In this document: positions 49,703 to 59,900 of the stretch, in pieces
How the letters are laid out: the number at the start of each line of letters is the position of its first letter
Numbering within the stretch: position 1 is the first letter of the stretch
Assembly: GCF_003725775.1 (NCBI RefSeq)
Contig: NZ_RJSG01000002.1
Location: 2,277,385 to 2,341,384 of the forward strand
From: Nocardioides marmorisolisilvae
Lineage (GTDB): Bacteria; Actinomycetota; Actinomycetes; Propionibacteriales; Nocardioidaceae
Length of the DNA: 64,000 nucleotides
Direction of reading: 5' to 3'
Position numbers and translations under genes: made by a program
The notes under the pieces: model-generated
The model's database searches: none
Told to the model about the DNA's origin: nothing
Seen by the model: only the letters and a program-made list of their open reading frames with translations

Positions 49703-50772
49703 CAGGCACCCGGCCCGGACGTCAGCCAGGTCCGAAGCGTCTGCTCGCAACGACGGATCTGCTCCAAGGGAACGTACTCCTCCTGCTTGTGGGCCAGGGT
49801 CGGATCCCCCGGGCCGTAGTTGACGGCGGGGATGCCGAGAACGGTGAAACGGGCGACGTCGGTCCAGCCGAACTTGGGACCGACCTGACCGCCGACAGCG
49901 TCGACGAAAGCCTTGGCCGCCGGGCGGTCCAACCCCGGCAACGCACCCGGCGCGGAGTCGGTGAGTGCGATCTCGAAGCCGTCGAAGAACTCGGTGACGT
50001 AGGCCAGCGCCTCGGCCTCGCTCCGGTCCGGCGCGAACCGGTAGTTCACGGTGACCGTGCACCGGTCGGGGATCACGTTGGTCGCGACGCCGCCGTTGAT
50101 GAGCACCGCGTTCAGCCCCTCGTGGTACTCCAGGCCGTCGATCACCGGCATCCGGGCCTCGTACGCCGCCAGCCGGTTGAGGATCTCGGCGGCGCCGTGG
50201 ATCGCGTTCTTCCCGCGCCAGGACCGGGCCGAGTGCGCGCGTTCGCCGGTCGTGCTGACCTCGACGCGCAGGGTGCCCTGGCAGCCGGCCTCGACACCGG
50301 CGTCGGAGGGCTCCATGAGGATCGCGAAGTCGGCCTCGAGCAGGTCGGGACGCTGCTCGGAGATGATCCGCAGCCCGTTGCGGACCGCGTCGACCTCCTC
50401 GCACTCGTAGAAGACGAAGGTGATGTCGCGCTCGGGCGTCGGCAGACCGGCGGCGAGCTTGAGCGCGACCGCGACACCGCCCTTCATGTCGCAGCTGCCG
50501 AGACCGTGCAGCAGGGTGCCGTCGTTGCGCGAGGGCAGGTTGTCGTTGAGCGGGACGGTGTCCACGTGCCCGGCGATGACCACCCGTTCGGAACGGCCCA
50601 GCTCGGTGCGCGCGACCAGCGAGTTGCCGATCCGGGTGACGCTCAGGTGCGCGGCCTTCGCGAGCTCGGCCTCGATCGCGTCGGTGATCGCCCGCTCGTT
50701 GCCGCTGACGGACTCCAGGTCGACCAGGGCAGCCGTCAGGTCGACGACGTCCGCGGTGAGGTCGAGGGGCAT
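49702..50772 (-). CDS. dapE: Succinyl-diaminopimelate desuccinylase DapE
   Basis: 356-aa M20 metallopeptidase-fold enzyme that converts N-succinyl-LL-diaminopimelate to LL-DAP and succinate. VIAGHVDTVPLNDNLP and LHGLGSCDMKGGVAVAL carry the first metal ligands, FVFYECEEVD the catalytic Glu pair, and LAHKQEEYVPLEQI the C-terminal His ligand. Full length. It heads a minus-strand operon; dapD and dapC are nearby, so the window contains most of the succinylase branch. Confidence 0.94.
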   Translation of the reverse strand: MPLDLTADVVDLTAALVDLESVSGNERAITDAIEAELAKAAHLSVTRIGNSLVARTELGRSERVVIAGHVDTVPLNDNLPSRNDGTLLHGLGSCDMKGGVAVALKLAAGLPTPERDITFVFYECEEVDAVRNGLRIISEQRPDLLEADFAILMEPSDAGVEAGCQGTLRVEVSTTGERAHSARSWRGKNAIHGAAEILNRLAAYEARMPVIDGLEYHEGLNAVLINGGVATNVIPDRCTVTVNYRFAPDRSEAEALAYVTEFFDGFEIALTDSAPGALPGLDRPAAKAFVDAVGGQVGPKFGWTDVARFTVLGIPAVNYGPGDPTLAHKQEEYVPLEQIRRCEQTLRTWLTSGPGA

Positions 50773-50794
50773 GGGTTCATCCTGTCAGGTCACC

Positions 50795-50873
50795 GGGTTT
50801 CGTCCTTCGAGATGGTTGCTGCGCAACCTCCTCAGGAACCTAGATCTGGGTCCGCGCCTCAACCAGCATCGGG
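50795..50873. repeat. Composite repeat: second family copy flanked by half-copies of the first
   Basis: GGGTTTCG (50795-50802), the 33-bp CTTCGAGATGGTTGCTGCGC... copy (50805-50837) and CTCAACCAGCATCGGG (50858-50873). The outer parts are the two ends of the GGGTTTCGACAGGCTCAACC family, as if the second repeat lay within the first. The right part contains the stop codon of the VOC gene. Confidence 0.8.
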
Positions 50874-51575
50874 CGGGAAGACGCAGAACTCATTCCCCTC
50901 AGGATCTGCGAGCACCGTCCAGCGCGGCATCTCCCAGAGCAGGGTCGCACCGTGGGCGAGGAAGTCCTCGACCTCGCCGTACACGTCCCAGTGCCAGCGG
51001 TTCTTCACCGTCTTGGGCTCGGGCACGTGCCCGAAGACCATCGCGAAGAACGGCGAGACCGCGCTCGACGGGAAACCCGGCGCACCGGTGAACCACCAGT
51101 AGCCGTCCTTCGGCTCGGCCTCGACGCCGAACGCCTCCGCCCACCAGCGCGCGCTCGCCTCGGCGTCCACGCTGTCGACGTTGAACTCGAACATCCGGTA
51201 CGTCGCGATCCGCTCGGGCGGCTGCACGAACGCGCAGAACTCACCACCCTCGGGGTCGGCCATCACCGTCCAGCGGATCTCCTCGTCCTGCGGACGGATC
51301 ACGGTCGCGCCCAGCTCCAGCACCTCGGACAGGTCACGGACGCTGATGTCCGGGTGCACCCGGTGCTTGACGGTCTTGGCCTCCGGGACCGGACACACCG
51401 CGATGCCCTGACCCTCCTCCGGCCCGATCACGTCGCCCGGGTCGGCCGGATCGTCGCTGAACCTCTTGAACTCCAGCCCGAGCGCCGCGGCCCAGAACCG
51501 GCTGAGCGCGGTGACGTCCTGACCCGGGGCCGGGTGGGTGTCGAGGCAGAGCTCCTTGAAGGTTGCGATGGCCAT
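50859..51575 (-). CDS. Tandem-domain VOC / glyoxalase-like protein
   Basis: 238 aa made of two similar halves (about 1-120 and 121-238), each ending in a matching phrase: [20 protein letters not shown] and [21 protein letters not shown]. This is the vicinal-oxygen-chelate fold; substrate unknown. ATG 51575 has AGGGTGG upstream; the open frame to 51827 crosses the dapD promoter and is rejected. The stop TGA comes from a dispersed repeat. Confidence 0.88.
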   Translation of the reverse strand: MAIATFKELCLDTHPAPGQDVTALSRFWAAALGLEFKRFSDDPADPGDVIGPEEGQGIAVCPVPEAKTVKHRVHPDISVRDLSEVLELGATVIRPQDEEIRWTVMADPEGGEFCAFVQPPERIATYRMFEFNVDSVDAEASARWWAEAFGVEAEPKDGYWWFTGAPGFPSSAVSPFFAMVFGHVPEPKTVKNRWHWDVYGEVEDFLAHGATLLWEMPRWTVLADPEGNEFCVFPPDAG

Positions 51576-51639
51576 GGCGCCACCCTGCCACCTGAGACCG
51601 ACAGGCTCCGGCTCCCGTCGCCCCGGTAGCCTTGAGGGC

Positions 51640-52584
51640 ATGTCTGCGGCGACCTCTGGCACCCCTGATCGCGCGTGGGGCTTCGGCCTCGCCACCGTGG
51701 CCGCGGACGGCACCACGCTGGACACCTGGTACCCCGCGCCGGCTCTCGGCGAGGCACCCGCGGACGCGACCGCCCCGGCGTACCTGACCGCGCTGGCCGG
51801 CAAGGACGAGGCCCGCGGCGTGCACACCGAGGTGGTCCTGCGCTCGATCGAGCTGGCCTCCGCGCCGGCTGACGCCAGCGACGTCTACCTGCGCCTGCAC
51901 CTGCTGAGCCACCGCCTGGTCGCCCCGCACGCGCTGAGCCTCGAGGGCCAGTTCGGACTGCTCGCCAACGTCGTGTGGACCAGTCGCGGCCCGTGCTCGC
52001 CGGCCGGCTTCGAGGAGGTCCGCGCCGCGCTCAAGGCCGACGGGCCGGTCGAGGTCTTCGGCATCGACAAGTTCCCGCGGATGACCGACTACGTCGTCCC
52101 CACCGGCGTCCGCATCGCCGACGCCGACCGCGTCCGCCTCGGTGCGCACCTGGCCGAGGGCACCACCGTGATGCACGAGGGCTTCGTGAACTTCAACGCC
52201 GGCACGCTGGGCACCTCGATGGTCGAGGGCCGCATCTCGGCCGGCGTCGTGGTCGGTGACGGCTCCGACATCGGCGGCGGCGCCTCGATCATGGGCACGC
52301 TGTCGGGCGGCGGCTCGCAGGTCATCGCGATCGGCCAGCGCTGCCTTCTCGGCGCCAACTCCGGCATCGGCATCTCGCTCGGCGACGACTGCGTGGTCGA
52401 GGCCGGTACCTACGTCACCGCAGGGACCAAGGTGACGCTGCACGACGGCAGCACCCGGAAGGCGCTCGAGCTCTCCGGAGCGAGCAACATCCTGTTCCGC
52501 CGCAACTCCGTCACCGGTGCCGTCGAGGCCGTCCCGTGGAAGGCCGCGGGTATCACCTTGAACGCCGACCTGCACGCGAACTGA
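51640..52584 (+). CDS. dapD: Tetrahydrodipicolinate N-succinyltransferase DapD
   Basis: 314 aa. The C-terminal half is a left-handed beta-helix of hexapeptide repeats ([40 protein letters not shown]). It succinylates tetrahydrodipicolinate in the lysine/meso-DAP pathway. ATG 51640 with GAGGG just upstream gives the actinobacterial-type N-terminus. It is divergent from the VOC gene and overlaps the next gene by one base. Confidence 0.94.
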   Translation: MSAATSGTPDRAWGFGLATVAADGTTLDTWYPAPALGEAPADATAPAYLTALAGKDEARGVHTEVVLRSIELASAPADASDVYLRLHLLSHRLVAPHALSLEGQFGLLANVVWTSRGPCSPAGFEEVRAALKADGPVEVFGIDKFPRMTDYVVPTGVRIADADRVRLGAHLAEGTTVMHEGFVNFNAGTLGTSMVEGRISAGVVVGDGSDIGGGASIMGTLSGGGSQVIAIGQRCLLGANSGIGISLGDDCVVEAGTYVTAGTKVTLHDGSTRKALELSGASNILFRRNSVTGAVEAVPWKAAGITLNADLHAN

Positions 52585-53447
52585 TGCCGCGGAAGCGTCG
52601 CCGTTCGGGAGTCGTCTCCTTCGTCTTCCTGGCCACCCTGGCGGTGGTCGGCGGGGTCATCTTCGCCGTCTGGCGGGGCGCCGGCCCGCTGCCGGACCCG
52701 GAGGGCTGCAAGGCGAACGTCAGCGGACGCACCGTCAACCTCGACCCCGAGCAGGGACGCAACGCCGCCCTGATCTCCGCCATCGCGGTCCGACGTGGCC
52801 TGCCCGCGCGCGCTGCGTCGATCGCCCTGGCGACGGCGTTCCAGGAGAGCAAGATCCGCAACCTGGCCCACGGCGACCGGGACTCGGTCGGCATCTTCCA
52901 GCAGCGTCCCTCCCAGGGCTGGGGCACCGCGGCCCAGATCCAGGACGAGCACTACGCGATCAACAAGTTCTACGACGCCCTGGTGAAGATCGACGGCTAC
53001 GAGACCATGCGGATCACCGAGGCTGCGCAGAAGGTGCAGCGCTCCGGGTTCCCCGAGGCCTACGAGGACCACGCTCCCGACGCCCGCGCCCTCGCCTCCG
53101 CCCTGACCGGCTACAGCCCGGGTGGCGACTTCACCTGCGTGGTGCACGAGCCGAAGACCCACGGGACGGCTGCTGCGGTCACCCGGTCGCTGGCCGGCTC
53201 TTTCGGCTCCGGGCTCGAGGTGCGGCGCACCGGCGCCCGGCAGGACCTGACGCTGCCGGTGGCGACCGGCCAGGACGGCAACCGCCAGGGCTGGGCCGCG
53301 GCCGCGTACCTGGTCGCGTACGCCGGCAACCTGAAGATCGAGTCGATCGCCTTCGACGGGCTGATCTGGCACAGCGGCCGGGCCTCGGAGAAGGGCTGGC
53401 AGGACTCGAACGCCGACGGCAGCGCCGTCCGGGTCATCCTTCGCTGA
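52584..53447 (+). CDS. Membrane-anchored transglycosylase-like protein
   Basis: 287 aa: basic N-terminus, one membrane helix (about 10-30, GVVSFVFLATLAVVGGVIFAVW) and an exported domain. The segment GLPARAASIALATAFQESKIRNLAHGD...DSVGIFQQRPSQGWG resembles the lysozyme-like transglycosylase fold with Glu in FQESK; activity unproven. Convergent with the Xre regulator, with 14-nt overlap of the 3' ends. Confidence 0.78.
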   Translation: MPRKRRRSGVVSFVFLATLAVVGGVIFAVWRGAGPLPDPEGCKANVSGRTVNLDPEQGRNAALISAIAVRRGLPARAASIALATAFQESKIRNLAHGDRDSVGIFQQRPSQGWGTAAQIQDEHYAINKFYDALVKIDGYETMRITEAAQKVQRSGFPEAYEDHAPDARALASALTGYSPGGDFTCVVHEPKTHGTAAAVTRSLAGSFGSGLEVRRTGARQDLTLPVATGQDGNRQGWAAAAYLVAYAGNLKIESIAFDGLIWHSGRASEKGWQDSNADGSAVRVILR

Positions 53448-53667
53448 GGTAGAGCACGTCGCCGACGTCGCAGCCCAGCGCGTCGCAGATCGCGGTCAGG
53501 GTCGAGAACCGGACCGCCTTCGCACGGCCGTTCTTGAGGATCGAGAGGTTCACGATCGTCACGCCGACGCGGTCGGCGAGCTCGGTCAGCGTCATGCCGC
53601 GTTCCTCGAGCAGCTCGTCGAGCCGCACGCCGATGCGGTGACCCTCCTCCGGGTCGACCGGGCTCAC
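53434..53667 (-). CDS. Xre/Cro-CI family transcriptional regulator
   Basis: 77 aa: one helix-turn-helix domain (RIGVRLDELLEERGMTLTEL, ADRVGVTIVNLSILKNGRAK) and CDALGCDVGDVLYL, the YozG-type small regulator often paired with DUF2975 membrane proteins. GTG 53667 overlaps the upstream stop by 3 nt. It likely binds the AT-rich palindrome at 54391-54423 to control the pair. Confidence 0.9.
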   Translation of the reverse strand: MSPVDPEEGHRIGVRLDELLEERGMTLTELADRVGVTIVNLSILKNGRAKAVRFSTLTAICDALGCDVGDVLYLSEG

Positions 53668-54380
53668 ACCAGCCCCTCGACGTCGTCGGCCATCCGTACG
53701 CCGCGGTGCCACACGTCGGCGAGCACCAGGACCGCGGCGCCGACGAGCATCGTCCACCACGGCAGCGACGACCAGTGGTACGGGTAGACAGAAACGGTGT
53801 CCCCCATCGAGGAGGACTCGACCAGCCAGCGCTCGACGAACCAGTGGCCCAGAGACAGCAGCGGCGCACCGATCAGCACGACGACGCCGATCCGGCGCAA
53901 CCGATTGACGTTGCGAAGGACGAACGGCGACTCCCCGCGCGAGTCCGCGACCAGGCGGGCCAGGGTGATCGCGATGAACGCGACGCCCGCGTAGCCAGCG
54001 AGCTGGATGCCGATGAAGCTGAGCTTCTGGAGGAAGGTGAAGTCCCAGAGCTGGACGACGCTGCTGCCGGGCAGCAGCTCGGCCCAGTGCGGTGGAGTTC
54101 CCCCACGAGAATCGGGGAAGCCGCCGTTCAGGTCCCGGTAGGACGCGAGCAGCGCATCGAAGCGGCTGGGGTCGACGCGGACCAGGACGGTCGGGTTGGT
54201 CACCCACTGGCTGTTGCTGCCGTCCAGGCTGATCGGGTCCAACCAGCGCGGGAGGTCCGCGTAGCCGATGCGCTGGAAGCCGGTGTACCCGAGGATCCAG
54301 AGGGTCGACCAGAACGCGCAGAGCAGGGCGACGAGGTACAGGCTGGCCTCGACGAGCCGAGCGGGACGGAAGCTGCGCAT
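53664..54380 (-). CDS. DUF2975-like membrane protein
   Basis: 238 aa with about four membrane helices (LVEASLYLVALLCAFWSTLW, FIGIQLAGYAGVAFIAITLA, IGVVVLIGAPLLSLGHWF, WWTMLVGAAVLVLADVW) and a polar extracytoplasmic loop after the first. Pairing with a small Xre regulator matches the DUF2975 arrangement. ATG 54380 is chosen for AAGGAGG upstream; the frame to 54446 runs through the operator. Confidence 0.85.
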   Translation of the reverse strand: MRSFRPARLVEASLYLVALLCAFWSTLWILGYTGFQRIGYADLPRWLDPISLDGSNSQWVTNPTVLVRVDPSRFDALLASYRDLNGGFPDSRGGTPPHWAELLPGSSVVQLWDFTFLQKLSFIGIQLAGYAGVAFIAITLARLVADSRGESPFVLRNVNRLRRIGVVVLIGAPLLSLGHWFVERWLVESSSMGDTVSVYPYHWSSLPWWTMLVGAAVLVLADVWHRGVRMADDVEGLV

Positions 54381-54390
54381 CACGTCCTCC

Positions 54391-54423
54391 TTATCGTTTT
54401 TCGTTAATATCGAAAAACGATAA
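54391..54423. promoter_or_regulatory. AT-rich palindromic operator of the DUF2975-Xre pair
   Basis: Perfect 13-bp inverted repeats TTATCGTTTTTCG and CGAAAAACGATAA separated by TTAATAT, immediately before the RBS. In this high-GC background such an AT-rich symmetric site is exceptional and probably overlaps the promoter; binding by the adjacent Xre protein is inferred. Confidence 0.8.
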
Positions 54424-54448
54424 GACTGCTTGTTGTGGCGCGTCAAGC

Positions 54449-54511
54449 GATAGTGCCGAGCGACCTGGCTGGGTTCGGAGCTCGAAAGCCGCCAGAACGG
54501 TAGGGACTATC
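54449..54511. repeat. 63-bp inverted-repeat element, copy 2
   Basis: Begins GATAGTGCCGAGCGAC and ends GGGACTATC; exactly the same length as copy 1 at 48163-48225. The centre differs, and its GCCGCCAGAAC resembles the reverse complement of copy 1's GTTCTGGCCGC. Read on the minus strand its end supplies the TAG stop of dapC (54507-54509). Confidence 0.82.
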
Positions 54512-55613
54512 CCAGGCGGGCGACGGCGGCGTCGATGCGCTCGTCCGTTGCGGTCAAGGCCACCCGGACGTGCTGCTGACCGGCGACCCCGTAGAACGAC
54601 CCGGGCGCCACCAGGATGCCGCGGTCGGCGAACCAGGAGACGGTCTCCCAGCAGTCCTCACCCCGGGAAGCCCAGAGGTACAGGGCGCCCTCGGAGTGGT
54701 CGATCGTGAAGCCCGCACCCTCCAGCGCGGCTTTCAGCTTCACGCGCCGCGCGGCGTACCGGGCGTGCTGCTCGACCACGTGCGCGTCGTCGTTCAGGGC
54801 CGCGATCATCGCGTGCTGCTGCGGGGCCGGCATCTGCAGACCGAGGTTCTTGCGGACCGCCAGCAGCTCGCCGATGACGGCCGGGTCGCCGGCGACGAAC
54901 GCACACCGGTACCCGGCCAGGTTGGACCGCTTCGACAGCGAGTGCACCGCGAGGATGCCCTCGGCACTCCCGCCGCAGACGTCCGGGTGCAGCACCGAGA
55001 CGGCCGGCTCGCCGGTCCAGGTCAGCTCGAGGTAGCACTCGTCGGAGATCAGCAGCACGCCGCGCTCGCGGCACCAGTCGACGACCTTCTTCAGGTGGTC
55101 GACGGGCAGCACCCGGCCGGTCGGGTTGGACGGCGAGTTGATCCAGAGGATCTTCGGCGTGCGCGGACCGATCGAGGTCAGCGAGTCGGTGGCCAGGGTG
55201 TCCGCCCCGACCAGCGCAGCCCCGACCTCGTACGTCGGGTAGGCCAGCTCGGGGTAGACGACCAGGTCGCCCTCCTCCACACCGAGGTGCTGGGCGACGG
55301 AGGCGATCAGCTCCTTCGACCCGATCACCGGCAGCACGCCGTCCAGACCGAGGCCGGTGACGCCGAAGCTGCGGGACAGCCAGTCCACGCAGGCCTGCCG
55401 GGTCTCCGCCAGACCGATGGTCAGCGGGTAGCCGGGAGAGTCGGCCGCGGCGACCAGGGCGCGCTGCACCACCTCGGGGGTGGGATCGACCGGGGTGCCG
55501 ACCGAGAGGTCGACGATCCCGTCAGCGTGCGCGCGCGCCCGATCGCCGTACGGCGTCAGGTGGTCCCAGGGAAAGTCCGGGAGCCGGCCGGAAACGCTTC
55601 GCGAGACGCTCAG
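54507..55613 (-). CDS. dapC: Succinyldiaminopimelate transaminase DapC
   Basis: About 368-aa class I/II PLP aminotransferase. [20 protein letters not shown] at the N-terminus, [23 protein letters not shown] with the PLP Asp/Tyr, and the Schiff-base Lys in [13 protein letters not shown]. It is the actinobacterial DapC type; fdxA-dapC adjacency is common in this group. No ATG, GTG or TTG exists near the conserved N-terminus; a CTG at 55613, overlapping the fdxA stop as CTGA, is proposed as the start. Confidence 0.9.
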   Translation of the reverse strand: MSVSRSVSGRLPDFPWDHLTPYGDRARAHADGIVDLSVGTPVDPTPEVVQRALVAAADSPGYPLTIGLAETRQACVDWLSRSFGVTGLGLDGVLPVIGSKELIASVAQHLGVEEGDLVVYPELAYPTYEVGAALVGADTLATDSLTSIGPRTPKILWINSPSNPTGRVLPVDHLKKVVDWCRERGVLLISDECYLELTWTGEPAVSVLHPDVCGGSAEGILAVHSLSKRSNLAGYRCAFVAGDPAVIGELLAVRKNLGLQMPAPQQHAMIAALNDDAHVVEQHARYAARRVKLKAALEGAGFTIDHSEGALYLWASRGEDCWETVSWFADRGILVAPGSFYGVAGQQHVRVALTATDERIDAAVARLG

Positions 55614-55939
55614 TGCTCGTCGTGCTCCTGCGGCGGCAGCGCCGCCACCATCGCTGCGTCCTGCTCGATGACGCCCATCTTGGCGGCGCCACCCGGGGAG
55701 CCCAGCTCGTCGAAGAAGTGCACGTTCGCGTCGTAGTACTCCTTCCACTCACCCGGGACGTCGTCCTCGTAGTAGATCGCCTCGACCGGGCAGACCGGCT
55801 CGCAGGCGCCACAGTCGACGCACTCGTCGGGGTGGATGTAGAGCATCCGCTTGCCCTCGTAGATGCAGTCGACGGGACACTCGTCGACGCACGCACGGTC
55901 CTTCAGGTCAACACAAGGCTGGGCGATGACGTAGGTCAC
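55610..55939 (-). CDS. fdxA: 7Fe ferredoxin FdxA
   Basis: 109 aa. Cys pattern [17 protein letters not shown] and [15 protein letters not shown] gives one 3Fe-4S and one 4Fe-4S cluster; the C-terminal extension ([20 protein letters not shown]) is typical of actinobacterial FdxA electron carriers. GTG 55939 has GGAGGA 5 nt upstream. Overlaps dapC by 4 nt. Confidence 0.95.
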   Translation of the reverse strand: MTYVIAQPCVDLKDRACVDECPVDCIYEGKRMLYIHPDECVDCGACEPVCPVEAIYYEDDVPGEWKEYYDANVHFFDELGSPGGAAKMGVIEQDAAMVAALPPQEHDEH

Positions 55940-55999
55940 CTGACTCCTCCTACAGCTACTCGTCCGGGGCGGACTGGGGCAAAGCCTAGTATCCCGGAG

Positions 56000-56947
56000 A
56001 TGAGTCCTACAGGCGGTCCCGCTTTTCGACACGTGACCAAATCCGGTCAGCCGTCGGGACAGGCGGCTTCCCTGGGCCCGCACGTGGTCGGCCAGCGCGT
56101 CGTCGTACGGCGCGTGCTGCCCGGCGAGACCGGTCCGAGCGGCGGTCCGGCGATGACCGACCTGCTCGGGATCTGCGAGTCGTGGAGCGACGGGATCGCG
56201 GTGATCCGGACCGAGGACGGCACCCGGGTGGAGATCGCGACGGCCGACATCGTCTCCGGCAAGCCGGTGCCGCCGCGGCCCCCGGTGCGGGCCCGGATCA
56301 GCACCCGCGAGGCGGAGAGTCACGCCGCGGTGCTGTGGGCCGGGGTGGATCGCGAGCCGCTGGGCGAGTGGGAGCTGCGCAGCGTCCCAGTTCCCCACGG
56401 ACGGCTGCTCAAGCGCACCAACTCGTGCCTGGCGATCGGCGACCCCGGCTCCGCGTTCACCGAGGCCGTGGACTCCGTCCGGACCTGGTACGCCGACCGC
56501 GAGCGTCCCGCCCAGGTCCAGGTCGAGGTCGGCTCGGAGATCGAGCAGGCGTTCCTCGACTCAGGCTGGCAGCCGCTCCCTGACGGTGAGGCCGCGTTCT
56601 GGATGGGGTCGGTCAGCCGGGCGCTGCGCTCCAGCAGCGATGCTGCCGCCCTGGGTGAGGTCAGCGTCGACGGGCCGCGCCTGGTGGTCCGAACCGCGGG
56701 TGCCGTGGTGCGGGGCGGCATCGACGGCGACTGGGTCGGTGTGCATGGCCTGCACGTCGACCCGGAGCTGCGTCGCCAGGGTCTCGGGCTCGCGGTTGTG
56801 AGGACCTTGCTCGACGCGGCCGCCGAACGGGGCGCCCTCACCGTCTGGCTGCACGTCGAGACCGCGAACGAGCCGGCCCAGCAGCTGTACGAAAGCCTCG
56901 GGCTGACCGAGCACCACCGCTGCCGATACCTCAGAAGCCCCTCGTAG
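56000..56947 (+). CDS. GNAT family N-acetyltransferase with N-terminal extension
   Basis: 315 aa. The C-terminal ~90 residues hold acetyl-CoA motif A ([20 protein letters not shown]) and the closing [14 protein letters not shown]. The N-terminal ~200 residues include a small beta domain ([40 protein letters not shown]) found in other actinobacterial GNATs. ATG 56000 has only a short GGAG in front; GTG 56033 is an alternative. Its 3' end overlaps the convergent MFS-patatin gene by 17 nt. Confidence 0.85.
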   Translation: MSPTGGPAFRHVTKSGQPSGQAASLGPHVVGQRVVVRRVLPGETGPSGGPAMTDLLGICESWSDGIAVIRTEDGTRVEIATADIVSGKPVPPRPPVRARISTREAESHAAVLWAGVDREPLGEWELRSVPVPHGRLLKRTNSCLAIGDPGSAFTEAVDSVRTWYADRERPAQVQVEVGSEIEQAFLDSGWQPLPDGEAAFWMGSVSRALRSSSDAAALGEVSVDGPRLVVRTAGAVVRGGIDGDWVGVHGLHVDPELRRQGLGLAVVRTLLDAAAERGALTVWLHVETANEPAQQLYESLGLTEHHRCRYLRSPS

Positions 56948-59900
56948 CAAGGGATTCCACGATCGCGCGGCCCGCGGAACGACCCGCGGCGATGGCTGCA
57001 TCGATCTGGTGGAACTCGAGCAGGCCGATGTCCCGGGTCTGGCAGTTGACGACCAGGTCGGCCTCGTCTGCGGCGCTGCGGTCGGCGTCGCCGGAGGCGA
57101 ACAGCATCGTGCGAACCATCGTCTCGCCGAGCGTCGGGATCCGCGGCGGCCGCTTCGGTCCGGTCCTCGGCGAGTCGTCGCGCGCGCCGACCGAGAGGTT
57201 GACCGCGATCACCGGACCGACGCCTTCGGAGGCGAGGGCGCCGACCGGCAGGTTCCCGGTCACACCGCCGTCGACCAGGATCCGGTCGCCGACGCGGACC
57301 GGGGGCAGCAACCCCGGCACCGCGGCCGAGGCTCGGGTGATGTCGCGCAGCAGCCCGCTGCGCATCGGGACCGCCTCGCGGGCCAGCAGGTCGGTCGTCA
57401 TCACGGTCAGCTCGCGCGGGAGCGCCTCGGCGACCTGGTCACCGTAGAGCCGGATCGCGGCGCGCTCGATCCGCCGGCCTCGGGACAGGGCGTACTTCGG
57501 CAGTCCGTAGTCACCGAGCGGGTTGCGCCGGACGAACTCCTCGCGGAGCAGCTCCTCGATGTCGGCGACGGCCCAGCCGGAGGCGTAGAACGCGCCGATG
57601 TAGGAGCCGACGCTGGTGCCGGCGACCCGGTGCACGACCACGCCGGCCGCCTCCAGCTCGCGCAGCACCCCGACGTGGGCGAAGGCGCGCGCGCCTCCCC
57701 CGGCCAGCGCGATCCCGACGGACCGACCGGCGAGCCGGGCGGCCAGCGCCTCGACTCCCTGGTGCTGCTGCTGGTGCACCCGACGGGCACCGGTCGCTGC
57801 GAGCACGGCACAGACCCGGTCCTGGTCGACCCGGCCGAGCAGCAGCACCTCGGCCCCCGGGACCGACGGCAGTGCGCGGGTGCCCGCATCGACGACCAGC
57901 ACGACCACGTCGGCCTGGCGTCGGCAGAAGTCGTGCCACTCGCCGGACGGGCCTGCCACCAGCAGCACCCGGTCGTGGTCGGCCTCGAGGTCGACGAGCC
58001 GATCGGGAGTGATCTCCTCGTGGACCAGGGCGACCTCGGTGTGCGGGACCATCCGGAACAGCAGCGCCTCGGCCACCTCCATCGGGGCCGCGCCTTCGGC
58101 AGCGATCACGGCGATCGTGCACGGCTCGGCCCTCTTCGCCGGCGGCGCCGGCAGGGTGCGGACCTGTTCGGCCAGCATCCCGGCGACCGACATCGCAACA
58201 TCGGGCCGCGAGGCCAGCACGGAGCGGACGTCGTCCTCGGCGACCTCCAGCAGTGTCGAGTCGCGGACCGCGACCACGGTGGCACCGCGCGGGGCTCCGG
58301 CCAGCACGGCGAGCTCACCGACCAGCGAGCCGTTGCCCATCTCGCGGATCGACTCACCGTCCTTGTCCACCCGCAGCCGTCCGGAGAGCAGCACGAAGAC
58401 CGAGTGCCCCTCATCCCCTTCGCGGAACAGCACCTCGCCGGCGCGCAGCTCGACCGGAGTGCCGCGTGCGGCCAGGTCCTCGGTGGCCTCGGGCGCCAGG
58501 TCGCGCAGCACCGAGACCGACCCGAAGCCCTGACTGGGCACCTCCACCAGCGGCCGTCTGCGGACCGCCGGCGGCGCCTCGTCGGGCGCGTGCTCGTCGA
58601 CCTGCGGAGGCCGTTGCGAGACGGCGATCGCGACCACCGCGACGGCCAGGAAGCAGAAGAAGGACAGACGCCAGCCGTCGCGGAACATCGCCACGGCGCC
58701 GGCCGGGTCGAGCGGACTGGCGCCGCCGACGATCGCGATCAGGACCGAGATACCGAGGACTCCCCCGAGCTGGCGGACGGCGCTGACGATCGAGGAGGCC
58801 GTGGCGTACCGGCCACCCGGGACCGCCGCCACGGCGGCCGATCCGAGGATCGGCAACGTCATGCCGCAGCCGATGCCGGAGATGATCGCGCCGGGCAGCC
58901 AGTCCCGCAGGTAGTCCGGCGAGGTGCCGACCTGGTGCACGAACCACCACATGCCCGTGGCCCAGATGATCGCGCCCGGGAACGCGACGGTCCGGTACCC
59001 GCGTTCGTGGGCCACGTCGCCCATCCGCGAGGCGACGACGGCGGTGACCAGGGCGCTCGGTGCGACGGCGAATCCCGCCTGCAGCAAGGAGTAGTGCCAC
59101 ACGTAGCGCAGCCAGAGGATGTGGTTGAGCAGGTACGCGTACATGCCCATGCCGGCCGCCAGGGTGGCCAGGTTCGCGACCGCGAAGCTCGGGATCTTCA
59201 GCAGGCCCGGGTCGATCACGGGCACGGGGTGCCGGGTGATCCGGAGGCCGACCACCGTGAGCAGCGCGAGGCCCGCGATGATGCACGCCAGGGTGCGGGG
59301 CCCGGACCAGGACCAGTCAGGTCCCTTCACGATGGCCATGCTCAGCAGCGCGAGACCAGCGGCCAGGATCGCGACGCCCGCCAGGTCGGGCAGCTTGCGG
59401 CGTCCCGGCGAGCGGCTCTCGTCGACCATCCGCATGCCGAGGACGATCGCGGCGATGCCGAGCGGCAGGTTGACCAGGAAGGCCAGCCGCCATCCCGAGG
59501 CGCCGATGATGAGCCCGCCGATCGGCGGACCGAGACCGGCGGCGAGCGCGGCGGTCGCACCCCACAGGGTGACCGCGTGCGCGCGCTTCTCCTCCGTCGC
59601 GGCCTGGATCACCACGCCGAGGGAGGCCGGCACGAGGAGCGCCGCGCCGACGGCCTGGATGATCCGCCAGACGATGAGCATCTCCACCGACCCGGCCGTC
59701 GCGCACAGCACCGAGGCCAAGGTGAAGATCGCGACGCCGGTGACGAAGACCCGGCGTCGACCCATCAAGTCCGCCAGCCGACCGCCGGCCACCAGGAGGG
59801 CGGCGAAGACGACGTTGTAGGCGTTCAGCACCCAGGACAACGTGCTGGTGCTGGAGCCGTGGAAGGTCTGCTCGATCGCCGGGAAGCAGACGTTGACGAT

